A DNA stretch of 64,000 nucleotides from Rhodovulum strictum (GTDB lineage Bacteria; Pseudomonadota; Alphaproteobacteria; Rhodobacterales; Rhodobacteraceae): assembly GCF_009649175.1 (NCBI RefSeq), contig NZ_WJPO01000002.1:62001-126000 (forward strand), in the 5' to 3' direction. The notes beneath the pieces were generated by a model. That model worked only from the letters and a program-made list of their open reading frames with translations. It searched no databases and was not told the DNA's origin. Both the position numbers and the translations under genes were made by a program. Position 1 is the first letter of the stretch. Each line of letters starts with the position of its first letter. Positions 25,253 through 33,885 of the stretch are shown piece after piece.

Positions 25253-26287
25253 TTACTTCGCGTCCATGGACTTGGCGTTCAGAACGCTGTCCTGAAGCGC
25301 GGCGCGGCTTTCGGCGTCGAGCGGCACAAGGCCACGCTCGGTCAGGTAGCCGCCCGGCTCGAGCGCATCATCGGACATGTATTCCTCGATGAACTCCTGA
25401 AGGTTCGGGATCACGCCACGATGCGCGTTCTTGACGTAGAAGAACAGCGGGCGCGACACCGGGTAGGAGCCGTCGGCGATGGTGTCGAATTCGGGATCGA
25501 CGCCAGCCAGCTTGACGCCCTTCAGCTTGTCGAGGTTCTCGTAGAGGAACGAGTAGCCGAAGATGCCCATCGCATTGGGATCGGATTCCAGGCGCTGAAC
25601 GATCAGGTTGTCGTTCTCGCCCGCCTCGATGAACGGGCCATCGGTGCGCATGCGCGAGCAGTTCTCGTTGACCCAGGCGCTGTCGAACCCGCCATCCTTG
25701 ACATAGGCCAGTTCCTTGCAGCCCGCATGCATCGCCAGTTCGACAAAGGCATCGCGGGTGCCCGAGGTGGGCGGCGGGCCAAGCACGACGATGTTCACGT
25801 CGGGCAGGCGGCTGTCGATTTCCGACCATTTCTTGAAGGGGTTGTCGACCCATTCGCCATTCACCGGAACCTGCGCGCCCAGCGCCAGGAAGACTTCGCC
25901 CAGCGAAACGTCCCAGTCGAAGCTGTTCGAGCGCGAGATCGCCATCGACAGGCCGTCATAGCCGATCATCGCTTCCGAGATGTCGGTCACGCCGTTCTGG
26001 GTGCACAGTTCGTATTCCGAGACCGTCATCGCCCGCGAGGCGCCGGTGATGTCGGGATGGCCTTCGCCGATGCCGCCGCAGAAGATCTTCATGCCGCCGC
26101 CGGTGCCGGTCGATTCCACGATCGGCGAGGGGGCGCCAGTGTTGTTGGCGAATTGCTCGGACACCGCCTGGGTGTAGGGGAAGACGGTGGACGAGCCGAC
26201 GATACGGATTTCGTCGCGCGCAGAGGCCGCGGTGGCCGAGACGGCGGCGATTGCCAGCGCCGAGGCGGTCACTTTGATACGGGACAT
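25253..26287 (-). CDS. pstS: phosphate-binding periplasmic protein
   Basis: A 344-residue binding protein with a signal peptide (MSRIKVTASALAIAAVSATAASA). Phosphate-site motifs are IVGSSTVFPYTQ, STGTGGGMKIFCGG, ITGASRAM and PPPTSGTRDAFVEL. I chose the start at 26287, which follows a CAGGAGTT ribosome site and begins the signal peptide. It is the first gene of the pst operon, 88 bases downstream of a perfect Pho box. Confidence 0.96.
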   Translation of the reverse strand: MSRIKVTASALAIAAVSATAASARDEIRIVGSSTVFPYTQAVSEQFANNTGAPSPIVESTGTGGGMKIFCGGIGEGHPDITGASRAMTVSEYELCTQNGVTDISEAMIGYDGLSMAISRSNSFDWDVSLGEVFLALGAQVPVNGEWVDNPFKKWSEIDSRLPDVNIVVLGPPPTSGTRDAFVELAMHAGCKELAYVKDGGFDSAWVNENCSRMRTDGPFIEAGENDNLIVQRLESDPNAMGIFGYSFLYENLDKLKGVKLAGVDPEFDTIADGSYPVSRPLFFYVKNAHRGVIPNLQEFIEEYMSDDALEPGGYLTERGLVPLDAESRAALQDSVLNAKSMDAK

Positions 26288-26374
26288 GGGAACTCCTGAA
26301 GCTTGGTTCGGGGTGCGGATTCGCACCTGCCCGGGCTGGGTATCGGCTGCCAGTGACGCTTGTGTAATAGTTCG

Positions 26375-26392
26375 ATGACAGATTTATGACAG
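26375..26392 (-). promoter_or_regulatory. Pho box upstream of pstS
   Basis: On the minus strand CTGTCAT-AAAT-CTGTCAT is an exact match to the 18-base PhoB consensus, two direct seven-base repeats with a four-base spacer. A weaker third repeat, CTATTAC, follows with the same spacing (26364-26370). It is placed 88 bases before the pstS start, fitting PhoB activation of pstSCAB-phoU-phoB. The remaining 287 bases to the next gene hold nothing else I can support. Confidence 0.93.
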
Positions 26393-26679
26393 CCCGCTTT
26401 CCGCGGAAAGTCTCTTGGGCCGGGCGCCCACAAGGCATTGTACCCAAATGATTTCACCCCTGGATTGTATCCGGCCTTGCCCGCCGTCATCCAGCCGCAA
26501 ATGCGCGAACCGGCGCGGGCAGCGACCGACTCAGGCGCAACATCCGCATGTCGCGCGCCCGTCCCGGAGCACGGCTATTTACAAGACCGGCGCCATGGTG
26601 ATCCTGCCCGCATGCGCATGATCCTCCCGCCTGCCCGCCCGCCGGGGCTTTCCGGTCCGCGCCGCCTGCGGGCCGCGCC

Positions 26680-27840
26680 ATGATCCCCCGGCTTCCGCCC
26701 GAACGGCGCGGGCTGATCGTCGCGGCGCTTGGCACGGCGCTGACGGTCAGCTGGGCGTCAAGCTACTACATCCCCGCGGTTCTGGCGGTGCCGATGGCCG
26801 AAAGCCTTGGCCTGTCGCCGGTCTGGGTCTTCGGCGCATTTTCCATGGCGATGGTGGTCTCGGCCATGGTCGGCCCCTGGGCCGGGGCGCGGATCGACGG
26901 CGCCGGCGGGCGCGGCGTGCTGATGGCATCGAACCTGATCTTTGCCGCCGGACTGGTGCTGCTGGCTGCGGCACCCTCGCCCGTCCTGCTGTTCGCGGGC
27001 TGGGCGGTCATCGGGCTGGGCATGGGCATCGGGCTTTACGAGGCGGGCTTTGCCACGCTGGCGGGTATCTACGGCAAGGAGGCCCGCGGGCCGATCACCG
27101 GCATCACGCTGATCGCCGGTTTCGCCAGCACCGTCGGCTGGCCGCTTTCAGGGCTGATGCTGGCGCTGTGGGGCTGGCGCGAGGCATGCCTGGGCTGGGC
27201 GCTGATCCACCTGTGCCTTGCGCTGCCGCTGAACGCCCTGCTGCCGACGGGGACGGGGTCTTTCACCAGGGCCCCGGCCCAGACCGAGGCCGGGCCGCCA
27301 CCGTCGCGCACGGCGCTTGTCCTTCTGGCCTTTGTCTTTGCCGTGACCTGGTTCAACTCGACCGCCATGGCCGCGCATCTGCCGGGGCTTTTGCAGGCCG
27401 CCGGGGCCAGCACGGCGGTTGCCATCGCGGCCGGGGCGCTGATCGGCCCGGCGCAGGTGGCGGCGCGGCTGCTGGAGTTCGGCCTGCTGCGCCGCTTCCA
27501 CCCGCTGTTTTCGACCCGCATCGCCGCGGCGGCCCATCCGGTCGCCGCCGTGACGCTGGTGGCCTTCGGCGGCCCGGCCGCCTATGTGTTTGCGCTGTTG
27601 CACGGGGCGGGCAACGGTATCCTGACCATTGCCAAGGGCACCCTGCCGCTGGCGCTGTTCGGCGCGGCCGGGTATGGCCAGCGGCTTGGCTGGCTGAACG
27701 CCCCGGCGCGCATCCTTCAGGCCGCGGCCCCGCTGATCTTCGGGGCGGCGCTGACGGCCTGGGGGCTTTCGGCGATCTGGCTGACGGCCGGGCTGGGGCT
27801 GGCGGCGCTGACTGCCCTTCTGCTGCTCAGGCGGTCATAG
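26680..27840 (+). CDS. major facilitator superfamily transporter
   Basis: A 386-residue membrane protein with twelve hydrophobic segments and the MFS loop 2-3 signature MVGPWAGARIDGAGGRGVL. The central loop (about 185-210) is Pro/Ala-rich and hydrophilic. It lies alone, divergent from pstS and convergent with purU. The substrate cannot be told from the sequence; the type resembles small drug/organic-anion exporters of the YbfB or arabinose-efflux kind. Confidence 0.85.
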   Translation: MIPRLPPERRGLIVAALGTALTVSWASSYYIPAVLAVPMAESLGLSPVWVFGAFSMAMVVSAMVGPWAGARIDGAGGRGVLMASNLIFAAGLVLLAAAPSPVLLFAGWAVIGLGMGIGLYEAGFATLAGIYGKEARGPITGITLIAGFASTVGWPLSGLMLALWGWREACLGWALIHLCLALPLNALLPTGTGSFTRAPAQTEAGPPPSRTALVLLAFVFAVTWFNSTAMAAHLPGLLQAAGASTAVAIAAGALIGPAQVAARLLEFGLLRRFHPLFSTRIAAAAHPVAAVTLVAFGGPAAYVFALLHGAGNGILTIAKGTLPLALFGAAGYGQRLGWLNAPARILQAAAPLIFGAALTAWGLSAIWLTAGLGLAALTALLLLRRS

Positions 27841-27873
27841 CCCGGCGGCATGGCCCTTCCGGCAAGACCCGGG

Positions 27874-28758
27874 TCAACCCATCCGCTCGCTGGCATAGGA
27901 TCCGGGCGAGGCGGGGAAGACCACGGTCTTGTTGCCGTTCAGGAACACCCGGCGGTGGATATGGGCATGCACCGCGCGCGCCAGCACCTGCGCCTCGACA
28001 TCGCGGCCGAGCGAGACGTAATCCTCGGGGCTTTGGGCATGGGTCACGCGGATCGCGTCCTGTTCGATGATCGGACCCTCGTCCAGATCGGCGGTGACGT
28101 AATGCGAGGTCGCGCCGATCAGCTTCACCCCGCGCTCGAACGCCTGACGGTAGGGGTTGGCGCCCTTGAAGGAGGGCAGGAAGGAATGGTGGATATTGAT
28201 GATCCGGCCCGACATCCTGCGGCACATATCGTCCGACAGCACCTGCATGTAACGCGCCAGCACCACCAGTTCGGCGCCGGTCTCCTCGATTAGGCGCATC
28301 TGCTGCGCCTCGGCCTCGGCCTTGGTTTCTTTCGTGACCTTGATGTAGTGGAACGGGATGTCGTGGTTCACGACAAGCTTCTGGTAGTCGAGGTGGTTCG
28401 AGATCACCGCCACGATGTCGATGGGCAGCGCGCCGATCCGCCAGCGATAGAGCAGGTCGTTCAGGCAATGGCCGAAGCGCGAGACCATGACCACCACCTT
28501 CATCTTTTCGCTTTCGTCATGGAAGGCGTGGGTCATCGCGAAACGCTGCGCGGTGGCGGCAAAGCCGTCGCGCAATTCGGCCAGACCCGCGCCCCCCTCG
28601 GACACGAAGCTGACGCGCATGAAGAAGCTGCCGGTCTGGGCATCGTCGAATTGCGAACTGTCGGTGATGTTGCAGCCCTGTTCGGCCAGACAGGCCGAGA
28701 TCGCGGCAACGATGCCGCGGGTCGAGGGGCAGGTGACGGTCAGGCAGAACTTGCTCAT
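27874..28758 (-). CDS. purU: formyltetrahydrofolate deformylase
   Basis: A 294-residue enzyme that hydrolyses 10-formyl-tetrahydrofolate to formate and tetrahydrofolate. It has an N-terminal ACT domain (about 5-85) and a C-terminal formyltransferase domain with the conserved catalytic Asn/His/Asp region in NIHHSFLPSFKGANPY and TADLDEGPIIEQD. The start at 28758 follows a GGAGA site. It lies 68 bases after mgdD on the same strand, so it is probably co-transcribed with the methylamine operon and helps dispose of tetrahydrofolate-bound C1 units. Confidence 0.93.
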   Translation of the reverse strand: MSKFCLTVTCPSTRGIVAAISACLAEQGCNITDSSQFDDAQTGSFFMRVSFVSEGGAGLAELRDGFAATAQRFAMTHAFHDESEKMKVVVMVSRFGHCLNDLLYRWRIGALPIDIVAVISNHLDYQKLVVNHDIPFHYIKVTKETKAEAEAQQMRLIEETGAELVVLARYMQVLSDDMCRRMSGRIINIHHSFLPSFKGANPYRQAFERGVKLIGATSHYVTADLDEGPIIEQDAIRVTHAQSPEDYVSLGRDVEAQVLARAVHAHIHRRVFLNGNKTVVFPASPGSYASERMG

Positions 28759-28826
28759 TCGGGTCTCCATCGGGCAAGGGGCATCGGCCCTGCCGGGGCG
28801 GTTCGGGACGTGGGATGTCGGTCGCG

Positions 28827-29390
28827 TCAGCCGGGGCGGGCCAGCCTGCTTGCGGCGGTTTCCAGCGCGTGCCAGAGCGAGCCCGCCGCCGAGCGCATCC
28901 CCAGCACGGCCAGCCGGTCCTCTGCCCGGCGGATCAGGAACACGCCCATATGTTCAAGCGCGGTGCGCGTCGCGCGCCCGGGGCCAAAGGTGGCGGCATC
29001 GACATTGACCAACTTTTCCATCAGCCGGATCAGCGGGTCCGCCCCTGCGGACGAGGCGATCTCGATGGCCACCCAGCCATCGGTCTGTTCGGTCACGGAA
29101 CATCCCGGCGCGGCGCGTTTCACCTCGGCGGCAAAATCGTGCTCTGCGCGGCCCTCGGCCTCGATCATCCACTGGCCCGGCCCGGTCCAGAACGCGGCGA
29201 CGCCCGCGCCCGCGACCCAGCCGCCGGGGGAGGGCAGCGTCAGGCCGAACAGGGCGGGCGCCGCCGTTCCCCGGCGCAGCGCCAGCGAAGCCAGCGCCAG
29301 CCCGGGGGTCTCGGTCAATGTCAGGGGGCCAAAGCGCGCGCAACGCGGCAGATCAGCGCCAAGGGCGGTGATGGGGGTCAGGTCAGTCAC
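28827..29390 (-). CDS. mgdD: N-methylglutamate dehydrogenase subunit D (sarcosine oxidase gamma-like)
   Basis: A 187-residue SoxG-type subunit. The fold resembles a half aminomethyltransferase domain and is recognised by ITALGADLPR at the N-terminus, the TGPGQWMIEAEG segment and the VVDQSDG-like VTEQTDGWVAIEI. It starts with GTG at 29390, overlapping the mgdC stop by eight bases. In the heterotetramer it is the small subunit with no known catalytic site. Named mgdD because it sits in a complete mgs-gmaS-mgd operon; by sequence alone sarcosine oxidase gamma would be the usual label. Confidence 0.85.
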   Translation of the reverse strand: MTDLTPITALGADLPRCARFGPLTLTETPGLALASLALRRGTAAPALFGLTLPSPGGWVAGAGVAAFWTGPGQWMIEAEGRAEHDFAAEVKRAAPGCSVTEQTDGWVAIEIASSAGADPLIRLMEKLVNVDAATFGPGRATRTALEHMGVFLIRRAEDRLAVLGMRSAAGSLWHALETAASRLARPG

Positions 29391-32331
29391 GCAGGCGCCC
29401 TCCTTCCGGGTCGACGAAATGCGGGCTGACGACGCGCAGCCGCACCGCCATGCCCTCGACCGGGTTGGCGGCGATCACCACCTCGCCCGTCCGCCCGGCC
29501 CCGTCCACAAGGAACCCCAGGCCGATATGCGTGCCCAGATGCGGCGAGAAGCAGGCCGAGGTGATCCAGCCCTGATCGGTCTCGGTCCGCTGCGCGGCGC
29601 CTTCGGCAAACAGATGCGAGCCCGCGACCACCCGCTCGGCCGGATCGACCGGCACCAGCCCCACCAGACGCCGCGTATCGGCGGCCAGCCCCTCGCGTCG
29701 GGACATGACCGCGCCGATCGCGTCCTTCTTCGTCGACACCATCTTGCCCAGCCCCAGCATCTGCGCCGTGGTCTGGCCGTTGATCTCGTTGCCCGCGGCG
29801 TGGCCCTTTTCGATGCGCAACACGCCCAGCGCCTCGGTGCCGTAGGGGGTGGCGCCCAGATCGGCGCCCGCCTCGATCATCCGTGCCATCAGCGCGTTGC
29901 CATAGCGGGCGGGCACCGCGATCTCATAGGCCAGTTCGCCCGAGAACGAGATGCGGAACAGACGCGCCCTGAGCCCGCCGCAGACGGTCAGTTCGGCGCA
30001 GGCCATGAACGGAAACGACGCGTTCGACAGATCGGCCCCGTCCACGATGCGCGCCAGCAGGTCGCGTGCCCGCGGCCCCGCCACCGAGATCTGCGCCCAG
30101 GCGTCGGTGGTGGAAATCAGCTGCACGTCCAGATCGGGCCACAGGCACTGGCGGGCGAATTCCATGTTGCGGTAGACGAGCCCTGCATTGGCGGTGGTCG
30201 TCGTCACCACGAAATGATCCTCGGCCAGCCGCGCGCAGGTGCCGTCGTCATAGGCAATGCCATCCTCGCGCAGCATCACCCCATAGCGCACGCGGCCGAC
30301 GGCAAGGGTGGACATCGTGTTGGCATAGATGCGGTCGAGGAAGGCCGCCGCATCGCGCCCCTGCACGTCGATCTTGCCCAGCGTGGTCACGTCGCACAGG
30401 CCCACGCCCGCGCGGGTCGCCGTCACCTCGCGGTCGACGCTCTGACGCCAATGGGTTTCGCCGGGGCGCGGGAAATACTGCGCCCGCATCCATTGACCCA
30501 CCTCGACAAACACCGCGCCCTGCGCCTTGGCCCAGGCATGGGTGGGGGTCAGGCGGCGGGGGCGGAAATGGGGGCCGGTGTCGCCGCCGCCCAGCACGCC
30601 CAGCGAAACCGGCGTGTAGGGCGGGCGAAAGATCGTGGTGCCGGTCTGGGGGATCGCCTTGCCGGTCAGTTCCGACATCACCGCCAGCGCAGTGACATTC
30701 GCGGTCTTGCCCTGATCGGTGGCCATGCCCAGCGTCGTCCACCGCTTCATGTGCTCGACGCTCGTCATGTTCTCGCGGCGGGAGAGCGCAATATCCTTGA
30801 CCGTGACATCGTTCTGGAAATCGACCCAGGCGCGGCCGCGCCCCTTGACGTGCCAGAAGGGCGTCGGGATCGCTGGCCGGTCCTCGGCCGCGGGCAGCGC
30901 GGGCAGCGCCGCCGCGATCCCCAGATCGGCCAGCGCGCCCTGCGCAGCCCGTGCCCCGCCGGTCAGGGCGGCATGTGTGGTGCCCTGGCCCGCGGCGGCC
31001 CCGGCGACACTCAGACCCGCGGGACCGTCCGGACCCGGCAGGAACGCCTTATGCCCCTCGGACCAGACCGGGCGGCCGCGGTGGTGCGAGGCAAGGTGCA
31101 GGTTGGGGTTCCACCCGCCCGAGACGCCCAGCGCGGAAACCTCCAGCCAGTGTGCGCGCCCATCGGCATGGGTCACCTCGATCGAGGACAGACCCAGCCG
31201 CCCCCTTGCGCCCGTCACCTGTGCAGCGGCGAAAAGCTGATACTCGCCCAGCCGCGGCGCATCGGGCCGCGGGTCGATCACGGCCAGCACGTTCACGCCC
31301 CTGGCGACCAGGTCGATGGCGGTGCGGTGGCCGTCATCGTTATTGGCAAAGACGGCGACCCGCTGGCCGGGCCGGGTCAGGGGCGTCACCGCCCAGCGGT
31401 TGGCATAGGCGCGCATGGCACCGGCCAGCATGATGCCGGGCCGGTCGTTATCGGCAAAGGGAATATGCCGCTCGGTCGCCCCTGCGGCCAGCACCGCACG
31501 CCGCGCAGTGATGCGCCAGAGGCTCTGGCGCACCTGCGCGCCCGGGTCCGGCAGGTGGTCGGCCACCCGCTGAACCGCGCCATAGATGCCGTGGTCGAAC
31601 GCGCCGAAAACCGTGGTCCGGCTCAGCACCCGCACATTCGGCAGGCTGGCCAGCTCCGCCTCGACCGCCGCAACCCAGTCGGTCGCGGGGGCGTCGTCCA
31701 GCGGATGCGTCTCGGCCAGCAGCCGCCCGCCCAGCCGGAAATCCTCGTCCGCCAGGATCACCCGCGCCCCCGCACGCCCCGCAGTCAGCGCCGCCGCAAG
31801 GCCAGCGGGACCGCCGCCGATCACCAGCAAGTCGCAATGCAGGAAACCCTTGTCATAGGCATCGGGGTCGGGCTGCATCGACAGCCGCCCCAGCCCCGCC
31901 GCGCGGCGGATCGCGGGTTCGTAGACCGTTTCCCAGAAGGATTTCGGCCACATGAAGGTCTTGTAGTAGAACCCCGCCGTCAGGAACGGTGCGAGCATGT
32001 CGTTGACCGCCAGCGCGTCGAAGCCGAGCGCGGGCCAGCGGTTCTGGCTGGACGCCGCCAGCCCGTCGAACAGTTCCACCACGGTCGCGCGGGTGTTGGG
32101 CTCGCGCCGCGCGCCGGTGCCCAACTCGACCAGCGCGTTCGGTTCTTCGGACCCGGCGGAAAGGATACCGCGCGGGCGGTGATACTTGAAGCTGCGGCCC
32201 ACCAGCCGCACGCCGTTGGCCAGGAGCGCCGAGGCCAGCGTATCGCCCGGATGCCCCTTCAGCCGCTTGCCGTCGAAGGTAAAGCCCAGGCTGCGGCTGC
32301 GGTCGATCAGACCGCCCTCGATCCGGCTCAT
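29383..32331 (-). CDS. mgdC: N-methylglutamate dehydrogenase subunit C (sarcosine oxidase alpha-like)
   Basis: A 982-residue large subunit. The N-terminal region (about 15-95) is the 2Fe-2S-ferredoxin-like fold of SoxA with SFKYHRPRGILSAG. A dinucleotide-binding site GGGPAGLAAALTAGRAGA is at 172-189, with the second part of this domain up to about 480. The last 380 residues are a GcvT-like folate-binding domain. In this family that domain transfers the methyl-derived C1 unit to tetrahydrofolate. The start at 32331 overlaps the mgdB stop by four bases. The frame stays open for another 930 bases upstream through mgdB and mgdA but without homology in that frame. Confidence 0.9.
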   Translation of the reverse strand: MSRIEGGLIDRSRSLGFTFDGKRLKGHPGDTLASALLANGVRLVGRSFKYHRPRGILSAGSEEPNALVELGTGARREPNTRATVVELFDGLAASSQNRWPALGFDALAVNDMLAPFLTAGFYYKTFMWPKSFWETVYEPAIRRAAGLGRLSMQPDPDAYDKGFLHCDLLVIGGGPAGLAAALTAGRAGARVILADEDFRLGGRLLAETHPLDDAPATDWVAAVEAELASLPNVRVLSRTTVFGAFDHGIYGAVQRVADHLPDPGAQVRQSLWRITARRAVLAAGATERHIPFADNDRPGIMLAGAMRAYANRWAVTPLTRPGQRVAVFANNDDGHRTAIDLVARGVNVLAVIDPRPDAPRLGEYQLFAAAQVTGARGRLGLSSIEVTHADGRAHWLEVSALGVSGGWNPNLHLASHHRGRPVWSEGHKAFLPGPDGPAGLSVAGAAAGQGTTHAALTGGARAAQGALADLGIAAALPALPAAEDRPAIPTPFWHVKGRGRAWVDFQNDVTVKDIALSRRENMTSVEHMKRWTTLGMATDQGKTANVTALAVMSELTGKAIPQTGTTIFRPPYTPVSLGVLGGGDTGPHFRPRRLTPTHAWAKAQGAVFVEVGQWMRAQYFPRPGETHWRQSVDREVTATRAGVGLCDVTTLGKIDVQGRDAAAFLDRIYANTMSTLAVGRVRYGVMLREDGIAYDDGTCARLAEDHFVVTTTTANAGLVYRNMEFARQCLWPDLDVQLISTTDAWAQISVAGPRARDLLARIVDGADLSNASFPFMACAELTVCGGLRARLFRISFSGELAYEIAVPARYGNALMARMIEAGADLGATPYGTEALGVLRIEKGHAAGNEINGQTTAQMLGLGKMVSTKKDAIGAVMSRREGLAADTRRLVGLVPVDPAERVVAGSHLFAEGAAQRTETDQGWITSACFSPHLGTHIGLGFLVDGAGRTGEVVIAANPVEGMAVRLRVVSPHFVDPEGGRLRD

Positions 32332-32606
32332 CTGCCCCTCCGCGCGACATCGGCGGCCAGTTCCGCGCCCAGGATTTCGTGGGTCACGGTGTTGCGCGTG
32401 ACCACCAGCCAGGACCGGTCGCCAAATTCGTGAAACCACAACTCGCGATGCACGCCCGCGGGGTTGTCGCGCAGATAGACGTAGTCGCAGAACGCGGCCT
32501 CGGCGCCGTCGGCCATGCCGTCGGGCCGGTCGATCAGCGACGCATCGCCCAGATAGGTGAATTCCTGCGCGTCGCGAGGACCGAGCAAGGGATGGGGGAT
32601 CAGCAT
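32328..32606 (-). CDS. mgdB: N-methylglutamate dehydrogenase subunit B (sarcosine oxidase delta-like), zinc ligands lost
   Basis: A 92-residue SoxD-type subunit with family phrases PHPLLGPRDAQEFTYLGDA, YVYLRDNPAG and HRELWFHEFGDRSWLVVTRNT. Classical delta subunits hold a zinc with Cys-x2-Cys near residue 6, a His and a Cys. Here the first pair reads HPLL and the later cysteine is Asp (HEFGDRSW), so three of four ligands are absent. It is twelve bases after mgdA and overlaps mgdC by four. The subunit seems intact otherwise and probably remains structural. Confidence 0.87.
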   Translation of the reverse strand: MLIPHPLLGPRDAQEFTYLGDASLIDRPDGMADGAEAAFCDYVYLRDNPAGVHRELWFHEFGDRSWLVVTRNTVTHEILGAELAADVARRGR

Positions 32607-32618
32607 TCTTGGGTGACC

Positions 32619-33869
32619 TCAGTGCAGGTTCGGCTGGGCGCCTGCGCCTTTTTCGTCGATGAGATGGCCGCGCGCGAAGCGGTCCAGCCGGTAGGCGGTG
32701 GCGGTCGGATGCGGCGTGCCGGTGGCGATCAGATGGGCAAAGGCATAGCCGCTGGCCGGTGTCGCCTTGAACCCGCCATAGCACCAGCCGGCGTTCAGAT
32801 AGAGCCCCTCGACGGACGTGCGGTCGATGATCGGCGAGCCGTCCATCGACATGTCCATGATGCCGCCCCAGATGCGCAGCACGCGGGCGCGGCCAAGCGC
32901 GGGCATCAGCGCCATGCCGCCCTCGGCGACATCCTCGATCACGGGCAGGTTGCCGCGCTGGGCGTAGGAATTGTAGCCGTCGATATCGCCGCCGAAGACC
33001 AGTCCGCCCTTGTCGGACTGGCTGATGTAGAAATGCCCCGCGCCGAAGGTGATGACGCCGTCGATGCTGCGTTTCAGCCCCTCGGAGACGAAAGCCTGCA
33101 AGGCATGGCTTTCGATCGGCAGCCGCATCCCGGCCTGCGCCATCACCCGGCTGGACGAGCCCGCAACCGCGACACCCACCTTGCCGGCGGCGATGTAGCC
33201 GCGGCTGGTCTCGACCCCGCGGACGCGCCCGCCCTCGATGCGGAAGCCCGTCACCTCGCAATTCTGGATCAGGTCCACGCCGCGCAGGTCGGCGCCACGG
33301 GCATAGCCCCAGGCCACCCCGTCATGACGTGCGGTACCCGCCCGGCGCTGCAAGAGCCCGCCCTTGATCGGAAAGCGCGCGTTGCCGAAGTTCAGGAACG
33401 GATACATCGCCCGCACCTGATCGGGCCCCAGCAATTCGGCATCCGCGCCCGCCAGGATCATGGCGTTACCACGCCTGCGATAGGCATCGCGCTGGGCGTC
33501 GGTATGGCACAGGTTCAGGATGCCGCGCTGGCTGACCATCGCGTTGAAGTTCAGTTCCTGCTCCAGCCCCTCCCACAGCTTCATCGAGAATTCGTAGAAT
33601 GGCTCGTTGCCGGGCAGCAGGTAGTTCGACCGGATGATCGTCGTGTTCCGCCCGATATTGCCGGACCCCAGCCAGCCCTTTTCCAGCACCGCGATGCGTG
33701 CCTGACGAAACACCGTCGCCAGGTAATAGGCGGTGGCAAGGCCATGACCGCCGCCGCCCACGATGACGATGTCATAGGCGGGCTGGGGGTCGGGATCGCG
33801 CCACAGGGGGCGCCATCCCTTCTGGCCGGTCAGGGCCTCGGCAATGATGCGGAAACCGGAAAAGCGCAT
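32619..33869 (-). CDS. mgdA: N-methylglutamate dehydrogenase subunit A (sarcosine oxidase beta-like)
   Basis: A 416-residue flavoprotein subunit that carries the oxidation site for the N-methyl group. The FAD motif VIVGGGGHGLATAYYL is at 36-50, and His182 in GTARHDGVAWGYA is the expected covalent FMN site of sarcosine oxidase beta. I chose the start at 33869 because MRFSGFRIIAEALTGQKGW is the normal beginning of this family; an earlier frame start overlaps gmaS. Substrate N-methylglutamate is inferred from the operon, as sarcosine oxidase looks the same in sequence. Confidence 0.88.
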   Translation of the reverse strand: MRFSGFRIIAEALTGQKGWRPLWRDPDPQPAYDIVIVGGGGHGLATAYYLATVFRQARIAVLEKGWLGSGNIGRNTTIIRSNYLLPGNEPFYEFSMKLWEGLEQELNFNAMVSQRGILNLCHTDAQRDAYRRRGNAMILAGADAELLGPDQVRAMYPFLNFGNARFPIKGGLLQRRAGTARHDGVAWGYARGADLRGVDLIQNCEVTGFRIEGGRVRGVETSRGYIAAGKVGVAVAGSSSRVMAQAGMRLPIESHALQAFVSEGLKRSIDGVITFGAGHFYISQSDKGGLVFGGDIDGYNSYAQRGNLPVIEDVAEGGMALMPALGRARVLRIWGGIMDMSMDGSPIIDRTSVEGLYLNAGWCYGGFKATPASGYAFAHLIATGTPHPTATAYRLDRFARGHLIDEKGAGAQPNLH

Positions 33870-33885
33870 GGCTCGGATGCCGTCC

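Noticed and set aside
26437-26472. Repeated ATTGTACCC and ATTGTATCC before the MFS gene as operators.
   Set aside because: Only nine bases each with one mismatch and no regulator gene nearby; chance cannot be excluded.
28348-32433. A 1361-codon open frame on the plus strand.
   Set aside because: It is antisense to mgdC, mgdD and purU, has His/Arg/Gln-rich low-complexity translation and no motif; a by-product of high GC content.
29383-33261. A single 1292-codon frame that could be read as an extended mgdC.
   Set aside because: Only the part from 32331 matches the alpha subunit; the upstream 310 codons are a wrong-frame reading of mgdB and mgdA.
28827-33869. Annotation of these four genes as sarcosine oxidase.
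   Set aside because: Sequence alone allows it, but the flanking complete mgsABC-gmaS set makes N-methylglutamate dehydrogenase the better call.
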